Shown: one piece after another, positions 1-6,480 of the stretch | Layout: the number at the start of each line of letters is the position of its first letter | How positions within the stretch are numbered: the first letter of the stretch is position 1 | Origin: Anaerolineae bacterium CG2_30_58_95 | GTDB taxonomy: Bacteria > Chloroflexota > Anaerolineae > Anaerolineales > Villigracilaceae | Assembly: GCA_001872165.1 (NCBI GenBank) | Contig: MNXK01000140.1 | Coordinates: forward strand, 1 to 8,256 | DNA length: 8,256 nt | Direction of reading: 5' to 3' | Notes under the pieces: generated by a model | Databases searched by the model: none | The model's input: only the letters and a program-made list of their open reading frames with translations | What the model was told of the DNA's origin: nothing | Program-made: the position numbers and the translations under genes

Positions 1-341
1 AGGCCGACTTCGAGCAGCCGTTCGTGGGTGCGCAGGTTATGCAGCGCGACTTCGAGGGCGGCCCGTATGTTCGACGCGGCGGAGATAAAGTCCTGGTAGC
101 TCTGACGAGCATCCTGCGACTTGCTTATTTTTGATGTCAGCGCCTGCTTTAATGGCACTAAAATGAATTTTGGTTGTCCCTGCCCTTCACCTATTTTCCC
201 CAGCGCGAGGAAAGAGGTCGTGGAAGCGCGCCGGCGGTCTCCGCGCAGGAAGATGAGCTCACCTTCGGCCACCGTTTCGCTGGCCAGTTGCCCGATGGCC
301 AGCACCAGCGCAGGGGTGGGTGGAACTTGCCTTACGCTCAT
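1..341 (-). CDS. Partial protein of unknown function, third gene of the tubulin-like operon (N-terminal 113 residues)
   Basis: An open frame starts at an ATG (bases 341-339) and runs without a stop to the window edge, so the C-terminus is missing. The ATG overlaps the TGA of the tubulin-like gene in an ATGA junction, which implies translational coupling and is the main reason to accept the gene and this start. A GGAG lies 14 bases upstream, rather far for a strong ribosome site. The protein begins MSVRQVPPTPALVLAIGQLA. The proline-rich lead into a hydrophobic strand, then Gly-Gln and a helix, resembles the first beta-strand, loop and helix of tubulin-like or other Rossmann folds, but the loop lacks a GGTG-type signature. 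Residues about 70-113 look helical and charged. It may be a divergent second tubulin-like subunit or a partner of the upstream protein; the function is not recognised. It has no signal peptide or membrane helix in the visible part. Confidence 0.7.
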   Translation of the reverse strand, partial: MSVRQVPPTPALVLAIGQLASETVAEGELIFLRGDRRRASTTSFLALGKIGEGQGQPKFILVPLKQALTSKISKSQDARQSYQDFISAASNIRAALEVALHNLRTHERLLEVG

Positions 342-3187
342 AGTTTACCCAATTGCTCCTGCTTGGACTGCAAAGCGCGGATTTCCTTTTCGTACTGGCG
401 ACGCAGTTCGTTCTCCGGCGCCATCCTGGATAGGGCTTGTTTGTACTCAACAATGCGCTCCTCCAGCAATCTGATGGCTGCCTGATTCCCCATATTGACG
501 ATGTCCCTCTCGATGAGTTGCTCGGAGCGGCGGATCAGGTCATCGCTTTGGGTGAAGGCATCCTCGGCCTTCTCACGTCCTTGCTCCAGCCGGTTTTCGC
601 GCCCTGGCCGGATTTTCAATGAGGAGTACTCTTTTTGCGCGTCGAAGTAATAGAAACTCCCGACCTGGACGATATAACCGAAAGCCGCGGCCACCGCGAA
701 GAGATTGCGCGCCTCCTCCTTTTCCTCAGGAAAGACTTCCTCGGCTCGGAACGCCTCCGGGAAGGTGTGCAGAGGATCCAGCCCTTTGCGTTTTGCCTCG
801 TAATAAGTCTTATAGTCTGCCATGTCGCGCAGCAGGAAAGCCGGCAGGCCGTGCTGGACGCGGGCAAAGTCAATGCGATGCTTGAAGCCGGTGGACTTGA
901 CCTCGTATTGTGGATCTTGGCGATACTTAGGCGGGATCAAATCGCTATGCTCATCTTCGACGCCGATGATACTCTTCCCCTCCTGTCCCTGGATACCGCT
1001 GTTGGCGTCAAATTGCCAGAATGGGTGGCAATAACGCACCAGGCTGTCCATTTTTTCTTCGATCAGGCGCGGCGCCTTTTGGCCATGGTAGTCGGCCAAC
1101 GCTTTCAGGAGAGAGGTGTTCTCCACATCCTCGGCAAAGAAAGCATCAGCGTGCTGCTGCATTTGATCCGCCCACTCCGATTCACCCCACCCAGCCAGTT
1201 TATCCAGCGTATCCACACTGGCCTGCTGGGCAAAAGAACGGTAGGTAGCCACAGGATTCAGACGGCTGGCATGTCTCTGGTAATAATCCTGGATGTAGCC
1301 GGCGTCCACGGCTTCCACGGTGAGTTCAAAGATCCCCTTCTCCTCGGTGGACGGCTTGAGGAATTCGGCGGCGCGCTCCTCCAGTTTTCCAACAGCGCGC
1401 TCCAGGGTCTGAAGCACGCCAGCCAGCGTACTTTTGTGCCGGCGGGTCTGCTCCCCGATCTGATCGTAAAGATTGGCCGCCTGCCGCTGGGCGTGCAGTT
1501 GCAGCGTGCGCCGGTCAATCTCGGCCAGCCAGGTCAAGCAATCGTTACGGGCGCGGTTCAGTTCCTCTTGCCAGTGCTTCTTGAGCAGGGTACGCTGAGC
1601 AGCCCGCAGAGTATTCCCGGCCATGCCTCTCAGCCGTTCGCGCGCTTTCTGGTATGCCTCCTCAGCCTGTGATAAGCTGGCTTCCGTAATCCCCTGTTGG
1701 GAGATGCGCACTTTCATCCCGGGCAGCGAGCAGGTCGCTTCGGCAATCTGCTCATGCGAGGAGACCTCGGCGGTCAGTTGATCCAGAACTGCCTGAGCGA
1801 AGCGCGCCCCCCGTTCGAAGGCGAGGGCGGCGGCCTCAGCTTGGAGTGCCTGCTGTGCCTGGGCTAGCAAGTCGTCTGTCACATCGTTCATTTTCCCTTT
1901 CAGGTAATCTCTCTCCTTTGCGTTGCTCTCTTCCTGGAGGGCCAACAGGCGGCGGATTTCTTCCACATCGCCTGCCTTGCGAATGGCGGGGATGTTGAGA
2001 TTAGCCATCTGATGACCGGCAAGCAGGCTCTCCAGCAATTGTGCGTCGCGCAGCCCCAGCCGTCCCAGCAGGGCCGAAGCAGCTTCCTCAACCTCTTTCT
2101 TATCAGGCTGCGCCAGGCAGGCCTGTTGGATCATGGCTTGCCCCAAACGGGCGTCGCAATACCCTAAAACCTTTTGGGCGGGATAAATTAACGAGGCCGC
2201 GGCCAGGGAACTGAAGGCGCGCCGCTTTCCCTTGAACTCTTCCAGCAGTACACTCACGTTGGCATTGAAACCGCGAATAGCGCCGCCAATAGATGAGCCA
2301 GTGTCCAGGAAAACGGCAGAGGCGACCATGTTGTAGATGTCATCCGCTGAGTTCAGACTGTTGCCGGCCTGATTGCCCAACTCGACCACAAAAGTCATAT
2401 CAAAAGGCATGGCCTCGATGCTGATCGGTGCTCCCTCGGGATACGCCACATGCCAATGGGGGTTTTCGATCAAGTAGTTGCACTCTTTGAACCAGGCGTA
2501 CGTGTTGGCGCGGATGCGCTCACGCTGGATGGGAGTCTCGTTCTTGATCGCCTTGTCCATGATCGAAGGCAGGATGGCAACAGACATAATGGTCGGGTTG
2601 GTATCGCGCAGGAAGTGGCGGCAGAGATAGGCCAGGTCGAAAGCCATGGAACTGCCTGTCCCGCCGCAGGTGGAGAAGAAGATCACCACGCGGACACTGC
2701 GCCGCTCGACGATGAAGCGCATTTTCTCGCTGCTCATCCGCTCAGTGGCCTCAGTATGCTCAATCTGTTGAATGGCCTCGATGGCCTGGAGCAATTTGTC
2801 AATGAAAGCCGGACCGTCATTACGGTCATTGAACATGCGGAAGAGCGCCAGGCGTCCGACGGGGCGCATCTGGCCCGCGCCGCGGTTGATAAAGCCGGCC
2901 CTCAAGCGCGACTCGCGCGGCCACCAGGCTTTGATGGTTGGGTAGTTGTTCAAGTTGGCCAGCACGGCGTCGCCGTTGAAGCCGGTCAGTTCAGCGCGTT
3001 CCATCGGCGAGAACCAGGCCGCGGCGTAGGGGTCAACGGTGCTGTCGGCATCCACCCAAAGGAAGCGCAGCACGGGAATATCCCCATAGGCGCGGCGCAG
3101 CAGTTCCTTCAAGCGCCAGCCAATCTGCCCAGCACTGGTGCCGAGGAAAACGAACAAGGTTGGTTCAAAACGGATTTCGGTAGTCAT
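338..3187 (-). CDS. Large tubulin/FtsZ-like protein (Tubulin_2-type GTPase domain with coiled-coil extension), 949 aa
   Basis: Probable cytoplasmic nucleotide-binding protein of the tubulin/FtsZ superfamily. Seen in sequence: a first strand and loop FLGTSAGQIG (residues 14-23), a second strand ending WVDADS (44-49), and the tubulin signature CGGTGSS (174-180) followed by a helix, as in the phosphate-binding T4 loop. An NSLNSADDIYNM segment (276-287) sits where the superfamily has base- or ribose-contacting residues. Residues about 405-615 and 870-945 are rich in Glu, Gln, Arg and Ala and look like long helices or coiled coils. At 949 residues it is more than twice the size of FtsZ, so it has a large extra C-terminal region. 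The start at 3187 is preferred over an in-frame ATG at 3202 because GGAGGA (3200-3195) lies 7 bases upstream of it. The gene begins 24 bases after the VWA gene and overlaps the next by 4 bases. FtsZ-like proteins paired with VWA proteins have been proposed to remodel membranes; GTP use and polymerisation here are inferred. Confidence 0.87.
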   Translation of the reverse strand: MTTEIRFEPTLFVFLGTSAGQIGWRLKELLRRAYGDIPVLRFLWVDADSTVDPYAAAWFSPMERAELTGFNGDAVLANLNNYPTIKAWWPRESRLRAGFINRGAGQMRPVGRLALFRMFNDRNDGPAFIDKLLQAIEAIQQIEHTEATERMSSEKMRFIVERRSVRVVIFFSTCGGTGSSMAFDLAYLCRHFLRDTNPTIMSVAILPSIMDKAIKNETPIQRERIRANTYAWFKECNYLIENPHWHVAYPEGAPISIEAMPFDMTFVVELGNQAGNSLNSADDIYNMVASAVFLDTGSSIGGAIRGFNANVSVLLEEFKGKRRAFSSLAAASLIYPAQKVLGYCDARLGQAMIQQACLAQPDKKEVEEAASALLGRLGLRDAQLLESLLAGHQMANLNIPAIRKAGDVEEIRRLLALQEESNAKERDYLKGKMNDVTDDLLAQAQQALQAEAAALAFERGARFAQAVLDQLTAEVSSHEQIAEATCSLPGMKVRISQQGITEASLSQAEEAYQKARERLRGMAGNTLRAAQRTLLKKHWQEELNRARNDCLTWLAEIDRRTLQLHAQRQAANLYDQIGEQTRRHKSTLAGVLQTLERAVGKLEERAAEFLKPSTEEKGIFELTVEAVDAGYIQDYYQRHASRLNPVATYRSFAQQASVDTLDKLAGWGESEWADQMQQHADAFFAEDVENTSLLKALADYHGQKAPRLIEEKMDSLVRYCHPFWQFDANSGIQGQEGKSIIGVEDEHSDLIPPKYRQDPQYEVKSTGFKHRIDFARVQHGLPAFLLRDMADYKTYYEAKRKGLDPLHTFPEAFRAEEVFPEEKEEARNLFAVAAAFGYIVQVGSFYYFDAQKEYSSLKIRPGRENRLEQGREKAEDAFTQSDDLIRRSEQLIERDIVNMGNQAAIRLLEERIVEYKQALSRMAPENELRRQYEKEIRALQSKQEQLGKL

Positions 3188-3194
3188 GGGTTTA

Positions 3195-3200
3195 TCCTCC
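3195..3200 (-). promoter_or_regulatory. Ribosome binding site that sets the start of the tubulin-like gene
   Basis: The minus strand reads GGAGGA here, 7 bases before the ATG at 3187. An alternative in-frame ATG at 3202 would place this Shine-Dalgarno sequence inside the coding region as codons 2 and 3 (Glu-Asp), so the shorter 949-residue product is the likelier one. Confidence 0.8.
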
Positions 3201-3211
3201 ATATGATTGAG

Positions 3212-5893
3212 TTACTCGCCTTTATCGCTCAAGTATTGGAATTCATAGTTTCCCATACGAAAGGTGTCGCCGTGTCGCAGCGGTGTCTTGGCATGGATCA
3301 ATCCATAGCCTTTTCTCACCTCGCCAAGCGGCTCGAGCAGGACTTCGACCTCATCTGCCGATTTTTCTGCCCCCAGGATGGCATGTTGCTCATCCAGGTC
3401 AGGGAGGGAGAGGTCACAGGTCTCGCCATGCCCGATGACAAGGGTGGTTTTCTTGAATGCCGTCAAATCTTCCTCAGCGGCTTTCCCCGAGCCCCTCTCG
3501 ACCGGCCAGTACCGAAGCGTGCCGGTGACCAACGGCGGACGAGTTGCAGCTTTTATCTTTCGGGCAATGACAAGTCCGATCACCAAGAACGACAACAGCA
3601 GTATGCCTCCCCAAGCGATGGGCCGTCGGCAGCGTACCAGCAATGATGGTGCTACAAGATGAAGCGGAATCCCCGCTTCGGGGTAGATTGCCAAGCCGTC
3701 TCGTCCTTCTACATGCAAGATGGCATCATACTCTCCGACGGGAAGAGCATCGCCTTTCGGAAGGAATTCAAGCGCCACCCCCTGCTCTCCTGCGGAAAGT
3801 TGAAGCGTCTGTGGAGATAATCTCAACTCTTCTACCCCTTCCAACTTCAGTTTAATGGTCTCGGGTTGAGCGCTGTCAAGCGCGAATGTAATTGTCATCT
3901 TTCCCACATTGTTGAAGCAGCCCGAAGGGATTTCCGCACGCAGCGGAGTGGAGGTTACGCGGAGCGAGGGCTGGAAAAGTTCGAGGCGGAGGGGGATCTC
4001 CGCGCCGAGCAAGTCAACATTTTGTTGGGTAGTGAAGACCAGCCGCCCGGCGGCCGCCCCTGGAACGGCTCCTGGCTGCGCAACCAGTTGCAGATGGATC
4101 ACGCTCTCACCGGAGGGGGATATGGAGAATGGGCCGTTATCGGCCAGCGCCAGGCCGGGTGCATCTTCCAGTTCGACATCCACCAACTCGGCACGCTGGC
4201 TGGCTGACAGAACGGCAATCGGAACGGTCATTCCCTGTTGGGCCGCAGCCATTTCCACCTTCCCCAGGTTCACTTCCTTCGTCTGGAAGGTGAGGGTGGG
4301 AATGATATGAACTATAAAACTGGCCTGGGCTGTCAGGTTGTATGGCAGCCCTTTATAAACCGCCTCGCGGGCTTCGATTTGAACCTTATAGACGCCATCC
4401 TCGGCAGGCAAGAAATTGGCAGTGTAGATGTCATCGCTGCTGCTGAGGGCTATCTCGTGTGTCTTGCCCGAAGGAGCGGTGATAAGGGCGATCAAGTCCC
4501 CCCTATCCAATTGCGGTGGCGTTCCGCCCTCCAGATGAATACGGATGGTCAGCGGTTGAGCGCGGATTTCATATTCACCGATTGGCTCATCCACAATGAT
4601 CGCCGGGAATGTCACCACCTCGACCCGCGCGTTGCGTTCGACTGGTATCACTCCTTTCCACCCGTGGACCGCAATGGTGTATGATCCCGGTTGGCCGGTA
4701 TTGACGAACAGACGCGTGTAATCCCCGTCGTTGGCGCGGGCATCGCCGTGTGTGCCGTCATCATAGAAGCGATCCAGGCTTTCTTGATTTCCGTCTGGCA
4801 GCGTGACCAGGGCTGAGAAAGCGGCCTCGCCAATGATTTTCACAATCTGGCCACCGCTCTTTTCTTCAATCAAATGAACAACGAGTGTCATTGGCTGGCC
4901 GGACTGATGGAACTGGCCTGGCGAGACGATCTCGGCGCGCAGCCGTGAACGCAGGATTGCCCGCGCCTGAACGCTGCCACTTCCTGACAATTGGAATTTC
5001 CAATTGCCCGCCGGGGGCTGCACAACAGATGTCACGGTAAAACGAGGGTCGTTGACCACGAACGAGATGCTTGGATCGTCCCGCTGCGTTTCCTGCCCGG
5101 CCGGGTTGAACAGCCTGGCGGCGATATTTTCAGGCTTGCTCAGCACGAAATTCACCTTTTCGATATAGGGCGCCAGTGCGGGATCAATCTCCAGCGAGGC
5201 GCTGCCCGGTGAAAGGGTCACACCGCTGCCAATCACGGTGCGGTCTTTTATTTGGCTGAAGACTTCCAGGTAGGCATCCAGCAGGTCGGAGGCGTCATCC
5301 GCTGGGACCACTGTGCCACCCGTCTCGGTTGCCAGACGGCTGAGGAAGGGGGTTTGAGCAGCGGGGGTCAGGGCGATGGAGAGCACCGGCATGCCCAGCG
5401 AGACGGCCAGGTCGAGAGTCTCTTGCTCGTATGCCGGATAGGGCTGGGGGATTTCCGGCTTTCCATCGGTGAGGAAAACTATCACCAGCCTTCCCATGTC
5501 TGGTTTGAAGGTCTTAAACATCTCCCCCGCGTTGAAAAAAGCAGCTTTCATGTCCGTATACCCATCGGGCAGGCTCGCCTGGATTTGGCGCAGCAGATTC
5601 TCCTTATCAGCTTTATTGCGCAGGGTGACCAGGCCATTCGTGAGCGGCTGGCTGGTCGTTGAGAAAACGATCAACCCGACCGCATCGCCCTCATCCAAAA
5701 GCGAGGCAAAGAGGCGCGCCGCGGTGAAACGCAGATTACCAGCATCGCTCGTCGCCATGCTGCCAGAGTTATCCAGGATCAGAATGACAGTCACCCGATC
5801 CGCCGCTGCGCCCTGCGCAATTGCAGCGTGGGGGACAAACGAGGTGAGCAGTATGACTGCCATCAATTGAAGAAGTACTGTGCGCATTCGCAT
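3212..5893 (-). CDS. Secreted membrane-anchored VWA-domain protein with cytoplasmic FHA-like domain, 893 aa
   Basis: Domain order read from the sequence: signal peptide (1-27, hydrophobic core, A-I-A cleavage site); VWA domain about 32-215 with a complete MIDAS metal site, D41-N-S43-G-S45, T113 and D143 in LTDG; several Ig-like beta-sandwich regions (about 225-750), one holding an Asp/Gly-rich DDGTHGDARANDGDY motif (378-392) that may bind calcium; a membrane helix (about 761-778) followed by Arg/Lys; and a C-terminal FHA-like domain (about 788-890) ending in HGDTFRMGNYEFQYL. The predicted topology puts VWA outside and FHA in the cytoplasm. The FHA part reads G-H where the family has G-R, and D-E-Q-H where it has S-R-x-H, so canonical phosphothreonine binding is doubtful. 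The start at 5893 has GGAG 9 bases upstream. The next gene follows after 24 bases, so the protein may anchor or signal to the tubulin-like protein. The VWA ligand cannot be inferred. Confidence 0.92.
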   Translation of the reverse strand: MRMRTVLLQLMAVILLTSFVPHAAIAQGAAADRVTVILILDNSGSMATSDAGNLRFTAARLFASLLDEGDAVGLIVFSTTSQPLTNGLVTLRNKADKENLLRQIQASLPDGYTDMKAAFFNAGEMFKTFKPDMGRLVIVFLTDGKPEIPQPYPAYEQETLDLAVSLGMPVLSIALTPAAQTPFLSRLATETGGTVVPADDASDLLDAYLEVFSQIKDRTVIGSGVTLSPGSASLEIDPALAPYIEKVNFVLSKPENIAARLFNPAGQETQRDDPSISFVVNDPRFTVTSVVQPPAGNWKFQLSGSGSVQARAILRSRLRAEIVSPGQFHQSGQPMTLVVHLIEEKSGGQIVKIIGEAAFSALVTLPDGNQESLDRFYDDGTHGDARANDGDYTRLFVNTGQPGSYTIAVHGWKGVIPVERNARVEVVTFPAIIVDEPIGEYEIRAQPLTIRIHLEGGTPPQLDRGDLIALITAPSGKTHEIALSSSDDIYTANFLPAEDGVYKVQIEAREAVYKGLPYNLTAQASFIVHIIPTLTFQTKEVNLGKVEMAAAQQGMTVPIAVLSASQRAELVDVELEDAPGLALADNGPFSISPSGESVIHLQLVAQPGAVPGAAAGRLVFTTQQNVDLLGAEIPLRLELFQPSLRVTSTPLRAEIPSGCFNNVGKMTITFALDSAQPETIKLKLEGVEELRLSPQTLQLSAGEQGVALEFLPKGDALPVGEYDAILHVEGRDGLAIYPEAGIPLHLVAPSLLVRCRRPIAWGGILLLSFLVIGLVIARKIKAATRPPLVTGTLRYWPVERGSGKAAEEDLTAFKKTTLVIGHGETCDLSLPDLDEQHAILGAEKSADEVEVLLEPLGEVRKGYGLIHAKTPLRHGDTFRMGNYEFQYLSDKGE

Positions 5894-5910
5894 CTTGAAT
5901 CACTCCATCT

Positions 5911-5932
5911 CTCGGATACGCTATCCTTCGAG
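5911..5932 (-). promoter_or_regulatory. Hairpin C in the VWA leader, just upstream of the ribosome site
   Basis: GGATA (5914-5918) pairs with TATCC (5922-5926) around a 3-base loop. Flanking CTC (5911-5913) and GAG (5930-5932) extend the stem across a bulge. It ends five bases from the GGAG (5906-5903) of the VWA gene, so its folding could affect ribosome access. The role is inferred. Confidence 0.4.
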
Positions 5933-5949
5933 GCTGTAAACGCTTATTC

Positions 5950-5979
5950 GCCAGCATGGAGTTTAAACCCATGCTCGGC
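5950..5979 (-). promoter_or_regulatory. Hairpin B, strong 10-bp stem with one bulged base
   Basis: AGCATGG (5953-5959) pairs with CCATGCT (5969-5975), and GCC (5950-5952) pairs with GGC (5977-5979) across one unpaired base at 5976. The 9-base loop contains the palindrome GTTTAAAC. This is the strongest stem in the intergenic region. It could be part of a leader RNA or of a mobile-element end. Confidence 0.5.
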
Positions 5980-5986
5980 TCCCGTC

Positions 5987-6008
5987 ACCCTGACTCATCA
6001 GGGTTTTT
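5987..6008 (+). terminator. Hairpin A; terminator-shaped on the plus strand
   Basis: ACCCTGA (5987-5993), a CTCA loop and TCAGGGT (5998-6004) form a 7-bp stem that on the plus strand is followed directly by a T run (5 T at 6004-6008). The shape is that of an intrinsic terminator, but no plus-strand gene precedes it. On the minus strand the U run is missing, so it would be only a leader hairpin. It may instead be one structural element of the larger folded region. Confidence 0.3.
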
Positions 6009-6029
6009 CTCCCAACGGAAGGGGATATT

Positions 6030-6049
6030 GGAAACAAAAACATGTTTCC
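6030..6049. repeat. 7-bp inverted repeat with 6-base spacer
   Basis: GGAAACA (6030-6036) and TGTTTCC (6043-6049) are exact inverted copies. On the minus strand a second palindrome, AAACATGTTT, is nested within. The site could be an operator for a dimeric regulator or a weak RNA hairpin. It sits about 137 bases upstream of the VWA start. Confidence 0.45.
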
Positions 6050-6077
6050 TGGCAAAACTTGGTTAGTGAGCATAGAA

Positions 6078-6087
6078 AGTTCGAACT
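6078..6087. repeat. Perfect 10-base palindrome AGTTCGAACT
   Basis: The sequence is identical on both strands and lies 6 bases past the csx15 stop codon. Its position at the head of the gap fits a regulator binding site for the downstream operon, but a 10-base palindrome can arise by chance and no regulator is visible in the window. Confidence 0.3.
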
Positions 6088-6093
6088 CTAAAA

Positions 6094-6477
6094 CTAGAAT
6101 CTCGTCTGCCGCGCGGCTGCGCGTACTGCCTCAAGGTTCAAAATTTCAGCTACCTCATAGCGTGTTGAAGTGCTGCCCTCCACCGGTCGCAGGCGGATGA
6201 TGGATGGGAAATATCCCATCCGCCCGTGCAATTCGGCGAGCAGCAAAGCAGCGATGAAGTTCAGGGAAGGAAGATTGACCAGGATGGCCTCGGTTTGCCA
6301 TTGCTCCGGGGAAAGCGGAACACGCGCCATGAGTTCCTGCAACTGAGAAAGAAAGGGTCGTCGATTGTCGAACTGTACTGGCACGGCAATAACCCGTTCA
6401 ATCTTTTGCCCAGAAAGATCTTCTACCCGGGTAAGATGCTCAGAGGTAAACGGATGCCCAAAGTTAATAAGAAACAT
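6094..6477 (-). CDS. csx15: Csx15-family CRISPR-associated protein, 127 aa (predicted cyclic-oligoadenylate binder or ring nuclease)
   Basis: A small soluble protein with alternating strands and helices, read as a Rossmann-like fold: MFLINFGHP (1-9), IERVIAVPVQFD (26-37), EAILVNLPS (63-71) with a long helix after it, and the segment HGRMGYFPSIIRLRPV (84-99). The last stretch and the NLP loop match what I recall of Csx15, a small family found loosely with type III CRISPR systems. Comparative work on the CARF superfamily proposed Csx15 as a ring nuclease or binder that removes cyclic oligoadenylate. The length fits the family. It starts 3 bases after the CARF gene stop, with no clear Shine-Dalgarno, so it is probably translated by coupling or reinitiation. 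Lying beside a CARF effector it would be expected to damp or switch off that effector. Activity on any ligand is inferred, and the catalytic residues are not identified. Confidence 0.82.
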   Translation of the reverse strand: MFLINFGHPFTSEHLTRVEDLSGQKIERVIAVPVQFDNRRPFLSQLQELMARVPLSPEQWQTEAILVNLPSLNFIAALLLAELHGRMGYFPSIIRLRPVEGSTSTRYEVAEILNLEAVRAAARQTRF

Positions 6478-6480
6478 GGT

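Larger units (their letters stand above)
5894..6093. other. Structured intergenic region between csx15 and the VWA gene
   Basis: These 200 bases contain no credible gene. Read on the minus strand, from csx15 towards the VWA start, they hold a 10-base palindrome, a 7-base inverted repeat, three successive hairpins and then the GGAG of the VWA gene. There is no convincing minus-strand intrinsic terminator for csx15 (no stem followed by a U run) and no clear -35/-10 pair, so it is undecided whether transcription continues through or starts anew here. The hairpins would fall in the 5' leader of a VWA transcript. A regulatory leader, or the remnant of a small mobile element, are the two readings considered. 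Confidence 0.6.

Noticed and set aside
635..1672. A 345-codon open frame on the plus strand.
   Set aside because: It lies wholly antisense to the tubulin-like gene, whose signature motifs, ribosome site and operon overlap are clear. The plus-frame peptide shows no recognisable domain; it is a composition shadow.
3200..3202. Upstream ATG as the start of the tubulin-like protein (954 residues).
   Set aside because: It would put the strong GGAGGA ribosome site inside the gene, and no equivalent site precedes it at a proper distance.
2450..3646. A 398-codon open frame on the plus strand crossing two minus-strand genes.
   Set aside because: It is antisense to the N-terminus of the tubulin-like gene and the FHA end of the VWA gene, both well supported. 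No family resemblance or ribosome site is evident.
5970..6003. A hammerhead-ribozyme-like core: CTGATGAGTC on the minus strand.
   Set aside because: The core CTGATGA is there, but the required GAAA after stem II is replaced by GGGAG, and CTGATGAGTC is better explained as part of the simple hairpin A.
6108..6117. Perfect palindrome GCCGCGCGGC near the end of csx15, considered as a terminator stem.
   Set aside because: It is within coding sequence, has no loop, and is not followed by a U run close enough on the minus strand.
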